Source: Bubalus kerabau (taxonomy: Eukaryota; Chordata; Mammalia; Artiodactyla; Bovidae). Taken from it: DNA of 64,000 nucleotides. The notes under the pieces were generated by a model, which worked only from the letters and a program-made list of their open reading frames with translations, made no database searches and was not told the origin of the DNA. Below, one piece after another: positions 27,801 through 39,800 of this stretch. The translations under genes were made by a program, and so were the position numbers. The first letter of the stretch is position 1. Every line of letters begins with the position of its first letter. The stretch spans positions 46,459,501 through 46,523,500 of the forward strand of contig NC_073628.1 in NCBI RefSeq assembly GCF_029407905.1. Reading direction: 5' to 3'.

Positions 27801-30800
27801 TCTAGGTTAGTGGTGAAACAATTCTCCACAGTGAAGGACACCCCAGAGAGGTTCACAGAGTTACATGGAGAAAAGAAGAGGGAAGAGGGAAATAGAGGTG
27901 ACCAGGAGGAGAAGAGGGGAAGTCAAAAGGTGAGAGAGCAGTCTAGCCAGTAATCAGTTCCCTAAGTGCTCTCCACAGTCTGGAATACCCAGAGAGATTC
28001 ACAGAGTAAGTAGAGAAGAGAAGGGGAAGGGAGGAGATAGAGGTGACCTGGGGGAGAGTCAAAAGGGGAGAGGGCAGTTAAGGCAGTAATAACATCCCTA
28101 ATTGAAAATCGATACTGGAGATTAGATTCTTAAAGGTACAAAATTGATAACAAATACCAAAAAGCAAAGATTAAAAATCTAGAGTAGAGGTTAGACTCTC
28201 AAACATACAATATAAAAAACACAAAGCAAAATCAATCACAAAATTTAAAAAGCATATATATATGAAATTTGCTTTTAAAAGTAGGGTCTTCTGTTTGCAA
28301 GGTAATAGTAGGTTATAAAAATGAAAATTAAAGGAATTATAAATAAATTTAAAAAATTAAAAAGTGATGATAGTAAAAATATATCCAGGAATTTCTCTGG
28401 AGCTATTGTGGGCAGTGTGGGGTGAGTTCAGTTGCAGATAGTTCCTTTTTCCAGCTTGTACTTCTTCTCAAGGTCTATAGGCCCCTCCAAAGCTTAGTCA
28501 ATGTTAGCTACAGGGTTTTAATGTGTTGCACCTGTCACTTCCAGAGCAATTACCTCCTCTTTGTTTATTTTGCTTCCTCTGTTTTCAAGTCTCTTCAGTG
28601 TCTAATTTGCACCCTGACACAAGGCTCACTTGTTCAGTTGTGTTGTGGGGAGGGAGGAACACTGTAAACAAATATTGTTGGCATGTGTGAGGAGTGCTCG
28701 CAGTGTGTGGACCATACTGGGTTTGCACCAGCTCATGGAAGTGTATGCTTCCCGGGTCTACACTGCTCAGGCTCCAGGGTGCTCTGCAAAGGAACTGTCC
28801 AAAGCGGGCCCTGCGTATCGTGCACTTCCTAGATCTAAGCTGCTCAGGTTTTGGGTACTCTGAAGGGCACAGACTCAGTTGGGCCTGCGTTTTGTGCTCT
28901 TCCAAGGTTCAAGCAGCTTAGGTGACCAGGTGCTTGGAGAGTGCACTGTCCCAGGTGGGCTGTGCATCTTAATCACCTTCCTGTTCCTGGCCGCTCTGTT
29001 TCCTGGGTGCGCTGCAAGAGCACCATCTCAGGTGTGCTGTGTGTCTCCTGTGGAAAGCTGATCTTAGGCTGCGACCCTCCTGGCAGATGTCAACCATCCA
29101 GGATCCCAGGAAGATGTGGTTAGCAACTGGGAGCCTGCTCACAGTTTGGTGGAGAATGCCATCTCTGGGGCTAAGATTGCCCTTTGCCTTCCAGTTCTGG
29201 CTGTCGCCCACCTGCCTCTCTGCCTCCAGCATGGGGGGGGCCTGTGTGAAGCCGGCCAGCTCTCCTTTGGTATTCATTCAGTCCTTTTTTCTGTGAGCAG
29301 GCCAGGCTGCGTGTTAGAGCCTTATGCAGGAAAATTCAATTTTTTTTTTTCTTTCTGGTGATTCCACAGTTTGGGTTGCTATCTCATGTTAGCTCCCTCA
29401 GATTGTCCTCAGGGCATTCAGGCCTGGTCCTTACCCTAAGCATGCAGACCGTGCTTCCCTGTCCAGCCCCCACTCACTTGTGGCAGACATGAGCATCTGT
29501 GCTACTTCTCCACTGACGGTTGTGGTTAGGCATGTATTCTGTAGGTTTTTTTTTTTTTCCCCTCCCAGTTATGTTGCCTTCTGAGATTCCAAAACTCCCC
29601 ACAGACCCACCTGTGAGAGGGTTTTCTACTGTGTCAAAACTTCTCCTTCACAACTCCCTCCCAGGACAGGTCTCCATCCCTAACTCTTTTGCATTTCTGT
29701 CTTTTATATTTTGTCCTACCTCCTTTCGAAGAGAATGTGTTGCCCCTCTGGGTGCCTGGTGTCCTCCACCAGTGTTCAGAAGTTGTTTTGTGTACATTGC
29801 TCAGCATTTAAATGATCTTTTGATGAATTTGTGGGGGAGAAAGTGGTCTCCCTGCCCTATTCTACCATCTTGTGACTGCCCCTCCACTGCATTTTTTAAA
29901 ATTAATCTTTGGCTGCGCTGGGTCTTCGTTGCTGCACATGGGCTTTCTCTAGTTGCTGCAAGTGGGGGCTATTCTTCATTGTGGTTCATGGGCTTCTCAT
30001 TGTGGGGGCTTCTCTTGTTGAATAGCACAGGCTCTAGAGCGAGGATCAGTAGTTGTGGCTCCTGGGTTTAGTTGCTCTGCTGCACATAGAATCTTTCCAG
30101 ATTAAAAAATCAAACCCACATCCCCTGCATTGGTAGGAGGATTCTTAACCACTGGACCACCAGGGAAGTCTGCTCCACTGTGCTGAAGCATTGTGCTAAA
30201 TCTATCACCCTATTTGTGTCAAGGCCATGCTTCCATTATATGCTCCCAGTCAGGAACTAGATGCCACAAGGATATTAAATGAGGCCCATTACTGGGAGAC
30301 ATGGACTCCTCTGATGGGAGGGATAGAAATGCTGAGAGCAAGGCTCCTGGGATTCTGCCACCAACAATCTTCTCTCTTTTACTCTCTATCTGGCTTTCTT
30401 GGCCTTTCCTAGCGTCCTTGTTATTTCTTTCATTGGCCTTTCCCCTGATAAATCTCTTACTTATTGAATTCTCTTATTGACTATTTTTTCATGGACCTAG
30501 AATAACACCCTTTGAAAGCATCTTCCATTGATTATCATCTTAATTCATTCCTCTTCCTCCTCTGCTTTCATCACTGAAGCTTCTTCAAAGTTGTTATTGT
30601 TTAACCTGATGTTGGAACTCCTTCCTCTTTCTTGTCCTGCTTTCTACCGTCTTTCTGTCCTTTCTTCTCCATTACTCTCGAGCAGGGTTCAAGAAGTCAT
30701 CGCTGATTTCTCTAGTGATTTATCACTAGAGACCAAAGCATTTGGCTAATTTCTTTTCTTTGAATTCAAGGCAGTCTTAGTAACTATTTTAGAATGTATG

Positions 30801-33800
30801 AGAAAACTTTTCATGACCTAGTGCAATGCCCTCATTGTAAGTGAGGAGGCTGTCATCAGACAGCTGGAGGAATTTGTCCAATTTAACGAGGTTTCCCAGG
30901 TGGCGCTAGTGGTAAAGAACCCACCTGCCAAGGCAGGAGACATAAGAGACTTGGGTTCAATCCCTAGGTGTGAAGATCTCCTGGAGGAGGGCATGGCAAC
31001 CCACTCCAGTATTCTTGCCTGGAGAATCCCATGGACAGAGGAGCCTGGTGGGCTGCAGTCCAGAGAGTCACGAGGAGTTGCATATAACTAAAGCTATTTG
31101 GCATGCACTCATGCATGGTCCATTGAAGGGCAGATTAAGAAACAGCACCCTGGTCTGTTTTTCTATTGAACTCTTAACTTTGCCATGTGGGTTAAGGCTC
31201 AGGATGGAGCACAATTTTTGAGGGCACCATGGACTATGTATTTGTCTAAATATAGAGTCTAAATATTGATTGCATTTAAAAGATGAGTGTGATTATAGCA
31301 TTACTTGTAATAGTGGAAAGCTATAAACAATACAGAACTTCAATCATTGATAAGTAGTTAAATACATTGCTATGATAGTACATGAAGCTATTAAAATATA
31401 TATTGTACAAGAGTATTTAATGATGTGGATATATGCTTATAGTATTGAATGGGAAAAACAGTTTCAAAAATACGTATGGTGGTGGTTTATTGGCAATGTC
31501 GTGTCCAACTCTTTTGTGACTCCATGGACTGTAGCCTGTCAAGCTCCTTTGTGGGATTCTCCAGTCAAGAAGACTGGAATGGGTAGCCATTCCCTACTCC
31601 AGGGGATCTTCCTGACCCAGGAATCAAACCTGGGTCTCCTGCATTGCAGGCAGATTCTTTACTGACTGAGCTACAAGGGAAGTCCATAATTCTAAATGCT
31701 ATACAAAAGTAAACCTGTATTATTGTAGTTAGAAGAAGAATGCATGGAAGGAAAAAAGAAGGGATTTTATGGAATTAGACATGAGGTTTGTTTAATCTAG
31801 TGTCTACCATTTGACTAGGGTAAACTAGTCAAATTTGGCTATGCTCTAACTGTGTTACTACAGTAATTACTTAATGAAAAAATTACCAAATGTGTTTAAG
31901 TCAGCTTTAGTAAGTCATTTTGTAAATGCAGTCATTAATATCATAACTGCTATGGAAGTATACTTTGCATTCAAGACAGTGATTAAAAATGAATTTTGGA
32001 AAGTACAACATAATTTTTGGAAGGAGGCAATGATCTGCATATACAAAGGCAATAAGATAGTTTCCATTTCTCCATCCATATATATACTTTGTAAGGGCTT
32101 TCCTGGTGGACAGTAATACAGACAAAAAAATCGGAGTCAGACACAACTGAGCGACTAACACTTTATTTTATACTTTGTAAGGTATAATGAAACACTATAC
32201 ATGATTAGAATTTAATCTTATTAAAAATGTAAGAACATACAATTTGTGAATTTCACTGTGAAAATTTACTCCCTCTGCATAATTAAGGAATGTGGTATGT
32301 GTCCCTGATGGTCAATTCTCATAGTCCCACAAATGGTTAGCAATGTAATACTATGAACTAATTAGAAAAGACAGTATTTTATAAATTAGATATATCATAA
32401 AATGAAAGTTTCTTAATAAATGTTTAAGAAGAAAAGAGACATAGAGTTATATAATGGCCCAGGAATGCTGAGAACTTTATAAAAAGTTGATGAAATTTGA
32501 GTTATAGTAAAATTTTAATTTACCTGGGTGGGATGTTCATACTCTTTTTTACTCTTTTATACTAAAGTGAATGTGGTTATATGGCTTCTGTTTGCCTCTC
32601 TGAGTAACTACCAGGATTGTGACAGCAGGAGCAATCATAATAAAGACAATGACAGTAGCATTAACATACATAAAGTGCTCATTAGGCTCTAGCACTTACA
32701 CTCTGCTAAATGCTTTACATATTTTTTATCAATTTACTTATAAAACAGCCACATGAGTTAATATTGTAATAACTTATTTTACAAATAAATCAAAGTTCAG
32801 AGAATACGTGGTAGATCTGGGATCCAAATTCATGTCTGATGTAAAAGTCAACTTTGGTGGTGTTGTTCAATTGCTCAGTCATGTTTGACTCTTTGCGACC
32901 CCAGAGACTGCAGTACACCAGGCTTCCCTGTCCTTACCTATCTCCTAGAGTTTGCTCAAATGCATGTCCATTGAGTTGATGATGCCATCCAACCATCTCA
33001 TCCTCTGTTGCCCTCTTCTCCTCTGGCCCTCAGTTTTTCCCAGCATCAGGGTCTTTTCCAATAAGTCGGCTCTTCCCCTCAGGTAGCCAAAGTACTGGAG
33101 CTTCAGCTTCACCTTCCAATGAATATTCAGAGTTGATTTCCTTTAGGATTGACTGTCTTGATCTCCTTGCTGTCCCAGGGACTTGCAAGAGTCTTCTCCA
33201 GCACCACAGTTTAAAAGCATTAATTCTTTGCCACTTAGCCTTCTTTATGGTCCAACTCTCACATCCATACATGACCACTGGAAAAACTGTAGCTTTGACT
33301 ATACGGACCTTTGTTGGCAAAGTAATGTCTCTGCTTTTTAAGATGCTGTCTAGTTTTGTCATAGCCTTTTTTCCCAAGGAGCAGGCATCTTTTAATTTCA
33401 CATCTGTAGTCACCATGGTGTAAGGGTTAAATGGTATATCCTATGCAAATTGTACTAGAAGCTATTATAAGCAGGCATTCAAGAAAGCAAGTTCAGGGAC
33501 TTCCCTGGCAGACCAGTGGTTAAAACTTTGCCTTCCAGTGCAAGGGGCACAGGTTTGATTCCTGGTCAGAGATTAAGATTCCACATGATGCACAGTGTGG
33601 CCAAGCAATCAAACAAAAACAGAAAGCAAGTTCTTTGACATTTTAACTTATAACCTCAGAATTAACTATCAGCTAATAATATTTTTTTATGTTCAACAGA
33701 AGAATGGGTGGATTAGCACCCCCAGATGACAGCTGGAAAGGAGGTCTTCAAGTGCCCTACAATGTTGGACCTGGATTTGTTGGAAACTTTTCTGCACAGT

Positions 33801-36800
33801 TAAGAGATTGTTTTTATTGTAACCCTCTTTAGGGGGAGGAAACCTTTTTTCAAAAAAAGGTTTTTTTTGAAAATTTTAGAGGATGACTCAAAAGTAAAAT
33901 CTACTATCAGCAGGAGATATAACAACAGGTTGGAAAGGGTATCACAATTGGACAATTATCGCTTATGTGAATTTAGAAATATTCAAAAAATAGAAGATTT
34001 AGAAAATGTGGGTGGCAAGCTGTTAACCAATATTGTTAGCTTGTGTCCTCTATTTTTGCATTAGAAAAGTCAAGATGCATATCCATTCCAACAATAAAGT
34101 GGAAAGAATTTACAACGTGATTGGAACGCTCAGAGGGGCAGTGGAGCCAGGTAATTTAGTCATTTGTTCAGCAAATATGGATTGGGCAATTCTTTGGTGC
34201 CAGATATTGCGCTGAACTCTGGGAATGTAGAGTGAACAAAGCAAGGCAACTCTTAGTCCTAATGGAACTCGTGTAAACACAAAACAGATCCATAGGAGGT
34301 AATTTTGCATTGTGATGCATGTTGTGAATAAAGGTTGGGACTAGATTGGTCAGATGAGCAAGCTTGGTGAAAAACTATACATGCTTCAATTAAAGGAACA
34401 AGGGAGGAGGAGCAGGGAGAGATCGTTTCTAGGTGTTTAATCTGAGCATTTTTTCTTTTTAAAGAACTCCAGTTTTCTTTACTGCATATTTTGCATGGAG
34501 AAATATCTTCATAATAATGATAAATAACACTCTTACGAAGTTAAGATAACTTCAAGTTAATGAATCCTGTACATGGATTTATTTTTTTTTTTACACTGAA
34601 ATTGGTAAAATGCATAAACATGTGATTTTCATATGATTTCAGATAACCTGCTCAGTGATACATTTGAAAATAATCTTACTTTATTATGTTTTGATTCCTT
34701 AGGACCTATAAATTTATAACGAAAATAGAATTAAACTGCATATCTTTCATACAAGCAGCCAGTATTTTCTTTCAGGGGTAAAGAATATTGATATGCCTTC
34801 CAGTGAGCACTAAGTGATAAACAACTATTTATTGAACCTCACTGAGTACATGTTTTGTGCCAGCTCTGTGCTAGGCTTTGGGGATGGAGGGATTTTTATA
34901 AAAGACCCAGACCAGGGACAAGGAGCCCCCTACATTTAATTGTGGTAAATGCTTTATCAACATGAAAAGACTGCCTTGAAAGCAGGGTAGTGGTGTGATT
35001 CCCTCTCCCTGTAGAAATGGGAGCAGATTATAGAGAGGTAGAATTTGTGAGCTGTACCTTAAAAACTAAGTAGAAAGAGTAGAACGTGGAGAACTCATTA
35101 CATGGCCACTCTATTCTTTTACTCTGAAAATACTGAAAGCAGTGTAAATTGGTAAAAGAGGAGCAACAGAGAAGTAAAGAGGTGGAAAAGGATACTTTTA
35201 TATTCACTTATCATTACTTATATAGTTATAATTACTATAATTCATTGAAGTATTTACATTTGCTTATCACATGTATATTTTCTTCATACATCACATTCAG
35301 AATAGTGATATATTTATGTAACTCTTTAGGAATGTTGCTATCTTGAGTCCTTAGTGCCTTGTGTTTAGATGCTATTGAGTCATTTGCTGTTTGCTCTGTT
35401 CTTGACCTGGAATGGCAAGTAATTTTGCAATGATGCTTTCTAGACAGATACGTCCTTCTTGGAGGCCACCGTGACTCCTGGGTATTTGGCGGCATTGACC
35501 CTCAGAGTGGAGCAGCTGCTGTTCATGAAATTGTCAGGAGTTTTGGAAAGCTGAAAAAAGAAGGTAATGTAAGCAAAAAGTAAAAAGACCATTTTTTCTG
35601 AATCTCAGTTTGGTCTTCAGTAAAGTGAGTGTAAAATTACCACCTCAGTGGTTTGTGTGAAACAGGAGAGTCTGCATGCAAATTAAATCATAGTAGTAGC
35701 ATACAATACATAATAGCGGTTAGGAGCAGAGAGTAGCTTTCAGTAGTTAGCAGCTATATTACTTGTGTTCAGTTACTTAGTTGTGTCTGACTCTTTGCAA
35801 CCCCATGGACTGTAGCCCACCAGGCTTCTCTGTCCATGGGACTCTCCAGCCAAGAATACTGGAGTGGGTTGTCATACCCTCCTCCAGGGGATCTTTCCAA
35901 CTCAGGGATCAAACCTGCATCTCCCGCATTAGAGGTAGATTCTTTACCAACTGTGCCACCTTATATTGGTTAATAATATTGTTTATTCTTTTATATATTT
36001 ATTTGTAATAATTCCTTTATATATAATATTCATATTACTTATGTTTAGATATTAAATTATAATCTGAAATAAAGGAATTATACTGTTCATGGTTTCTTTT
36101 GGCAACAAAGAAGATGGAAATGGGTTTCTTCGCTGGAGAATAGCCATCAGAATTAGATTATAAGCCACTGTGTCCTGGTCTGAGAAGTGTGAACAGGAGT
36201 TCCTTGGTCTCTTCCAGCCTAAGGCCTCAGGTCAAGGGCACTAAGTGACTGAGGAGATGAAAGCTTATTCAGAAAAATGCTGGTCTTCTTGCTTAATAGG
36301 ATGCTGTCAAAAGTTTCATATCTGCATTCTCACACTCCAGCTTTGGTTTCTTTCGCAGACTTTCAGATTATACTATACTATTAGACTGACCATTACTTCA
36401 GTCATTTTAGAACATTTTTATGAAACCAAAATAAAATTTAGTTCAAATGGTTGTTTTTTAAAATGAACATTGCACACTGAGAACAGAAGGTCTACTTTGT
36501 TTACTGCTCCTGCAGACAAGGTGTCTGTGGGCTGGAAATGTGATCCATAATTTTTCTTTTTTCTTAGCAACAGTGAAAACAGTAAAAATATGTTAAGTTT
36601 AGTAAAAATATGTGATGTTTGCCTGGTACCTACTTTCTCAGAGAAACAATGTTATTATGTGTGCTATCTGTTTTGAACACATAGCACCAGGGAGATGTTT
36701 ACCTAGTTATTTCTCATTTCGATTTACAAATATATTAACTGATGGACTTCCCTGGTGGTCTAGTGATTAAGACTCCATGCTTCCAGTGCAGGGGGCACAG

Positions 36801-39800
36801 ATTCGATCCCTGGTTGGAAAGATCCCACAAAGCAAAAATAAATGAACTGAAGTGTTTCAGTTCAGTTCAGTTCGGTTCAGTTCAGTTCAGTTTGGTTCAG
36901 TCACTCAGTCGTGTCCAACTCTTTGCGACCCCATGAATTGCAGCACGCCAGTCCTCCCTGTCCATCACCAACTCACGGAGTTTACCCAAACTCATGTCCA
37001 TCGAGTTGGTGATGCCATCCAGCCATCTCATCCTCTGTCATTCCCTTCTCCTCCTGCCCTCAATCCCTCCCAGCATCAGGGTCTTTTCCAGTAGTCAGCT
37101 CTTCGCATGAGGTGGCCAAAGTATTGGAGTTTCAGCTTCAGCATCAGTCCTTCCAAAGAACACTCAGGACTGGTCTCCTTTAGGATGGACTGGTTGGATC
37201 TTCTTGCAGTCCAGGGGACTCTCAAGAGTCTTCTCCAACACCACAGTTCAAAAGCATTGATTCTTTGGCGCTCAGCTTTCTTCACAGTCCAACTCTTACA
37301 TCCATACATGACCACTGGAAGAACCATAGCCTTGACTAGACGGACCTTTGTTGGCAAAGTAATGTCTCTGAATATGCTATCTAGGTTGGCCATAACTTTC
37401 CTTCCAAGGAGTAAGCATCTTTTAATTTTATGGCTGCAGTCACCATCTGCAGTGATTTTGAAGCCCCCCAAAATAAACTCTGCACTGTTTCCCCTCTTTC
37501 CCCATGCCATGAAGTGATGGGACCAGATGCCATGATCTTAGTTTTCTGAATGTTGAGTTTTAAGCCAACTTTTTCACTCCCCTCTTTCACTTTCACCAAG
37601 AGGCTTTTTAGATCCTCTTCATTTTCTGCTGAAGTGTTTAGGATTTAGTAATTCACCCAAGGTTGTGTAGCGGGTGTGTGACAGAGTCTGGGATTGAAAT
37701 TCAGATTTCTGGCTCCCAGTCCAAAAAACCATGACATCTCTCTTTGAAATCAAATTTAAGAGTGCTCTATTCTTTTTACCACACAGTTTTCTTATTATTT
37801 AAGAAAACAGAATTATGGAAACTAGAATTTATATAGTTTGTGAAATTAGGTTCTTTTAAATATTATGAAATGTTTCATTATTTTGCAAGGAGGATCCCTG
37901 TGGTAAATATAAAACATGACTATGACAGTTTCAGGGTATGCCTACAGACTGCAGTGATGAGGAATAATAATTATTAGGGGATGTGAATAATAACTATTAA
38001 TACTCTTAACAAACATGAAGCACTTGACTCAATAGCCAGAGGGATATTCAGTCTTAATAAGCACAAATGAAATATGTACTGAAACAATGACAGCTTGCAC
38101 TGTTTAGAGCACTTGTTTAATGCTGTCTTTATAACTATTATGCCATTTAATCCTCCCAACAGTCAAAGAGTATCTTTATCTTTGCTCTGCTCTTCCTGGT
38201 ATACAGATGATGAAACAGGGATTTAGCAAGTTTGAGTAACATTCCCTTGGTCATACTGCTAGTAAGTAAAAGAACCAGGGCTTGAATTAAGATCTTTTAA
38301 ACTCCAAGGTCAGTGTTTTTAACTCCAAGCCATATGAGCTTCCTACTGAATGGTGTACTTTTCAGCAGCAGCAGACCCTGTTGTTGCAAACGGAGCTTCT
38401 GTTGACTAATTCTGGCAGAGAATGGAGTGAAGTCACACAGCCAACTGACACTGAACAATTGTTTGTGTGATGCCAGTGCAGCTCGGAAGAGTTGTAAAGG
38501 ATTTTCTCTCAGTTCTATTGGCTGTAAGACCATAGTCTACATCTAGCACTTTCTTTCACTCCAGGCAGCTGCAGACCACAGATGGCTTCCTATTCTTAGC
38601 TAGTCATTGTAAACCTATTAGAATGTTTTATGAACTCATAGAATATTAAAAAAAAATTATTTATTTAAATGTATTTATTTTTAATTTAAGGATAATCACA
38701 ATATTGCTTTGGTTTCTGCCATACATCAACATCAATCAGCCATTTGTATACATATGTCCCTTCCATCTTAAGCCTCCCTCCCACCTCCCATCCTATCCCA
38801 TCCCTCTAGGTTGTCACACAGCCCCTGTTTGAGTTCCCTGGATCTCACAGAATTTTTACCATTCCCCCCCCTTTTCAATACAAATGATCTAATTTGTATT
38901 GACAGATCAGGTTTAAAATCATTGGGAAGGAAATTAAGATTATCACCATAATTCACCCTTCCTAAGCAACCAATGAATTTTTGCTGTTGTTATGCTGTTG
39001 GGCATGCTGATGTCTTGTCTATATTGTGCATTTTCCCAGCTTTTATCAGTTCAGTTCAGTTGCTCAATTGTGTCCAACTCTTTGCAACCCCATGGACTGT
39101 AGCACGCCAGGCTTCCCTGTCCATCACCAACTCCTGGAGTTTACTCAAACTCATGCCCATTGAGTCGGTGATGCCATCCAACCATCTCATCCTCTGTTGT
39201 ACCCTTCTCCTGTCTTCAATCTTTCCCAGCATCAGGGTCTTTTCCAGTGAGTCAGTTCTTTGCATCAGGTGGCCAAAGTATTGGAGCTTCAGCTTTAGCA
39301 TCAGTCCTTCCAATGAATATTCAGGACTGATTTCTTTTAGGATGAACTGGTTGGATCTCCTTGCAGTCCAAGAGACTCTCAAGAGTCTTCTCCAACACCA
39401 TAGTTCAAAAGCATCAATTCTTCATCACTCAGCTTTCTTTATGGTCCAACTCTCACATCCATACATGACTACTGGAGAAACCTTAGCTTTGACCAGACGG
39501 AACTTTGTTGGCAAAGTAATGACTCTGCTTTTTAATATGCTGTCTAGAATGGTCATAACTTTTCTTCCAAGGAGCAAGCATCTTTTAATTTCATGGCTGC
39601 AGTCACCATCTTAGTTATGCACATATATTTCAGGATGGAGGCCTCGAAGAACAATTCTGTTTGCGAGCTGGGATGCAGAAGAATTTGGTCTTTTTGGTTC
39701 CACTGAGTGGGCAGAGGTTAGTTGATAATTCAATGTAAATATATTTTCATAATAATAAAGCAGATAATATTTAATTCACAAGAATGTAAGAATAATGTCA

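Larger units (their letters stand above)
22159..29882 (-). mobile_element. Near-full-length L1, antisense, coding-dead
   Basis: About 7.7 kb. The 3' end (T-rich, complement of poly-A) is at 22159-22200 and the 5' end at about 29882 (TCTACCATCTTGTGACTGCC, complement of the L1 start). ORF2 remnants span about 22788-26300: C-terminus at 22788-23189, reverse transcriptase pieces at 24283-24564, endonuclease C-part at 25289-25732, endonuclease N-part near 26047-26235. ORF1 remnants lie at about 26590-27293, with the coiled-coil piece at 27063-27293. A long GC-richer 5' UTR covers about 27300-29882. All ORFs are broken by frameshifts and stops. Confidence 0.92.

Noticed and set aside
28422..30071. 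Cluster of open frames on both strands, up to 183 aa, in a GC-richer zone
   Set aside because: The zone is the antisense L1 5' UTR and adjoining CHR SINE. The frames overlap each other in several phases and show no domain.
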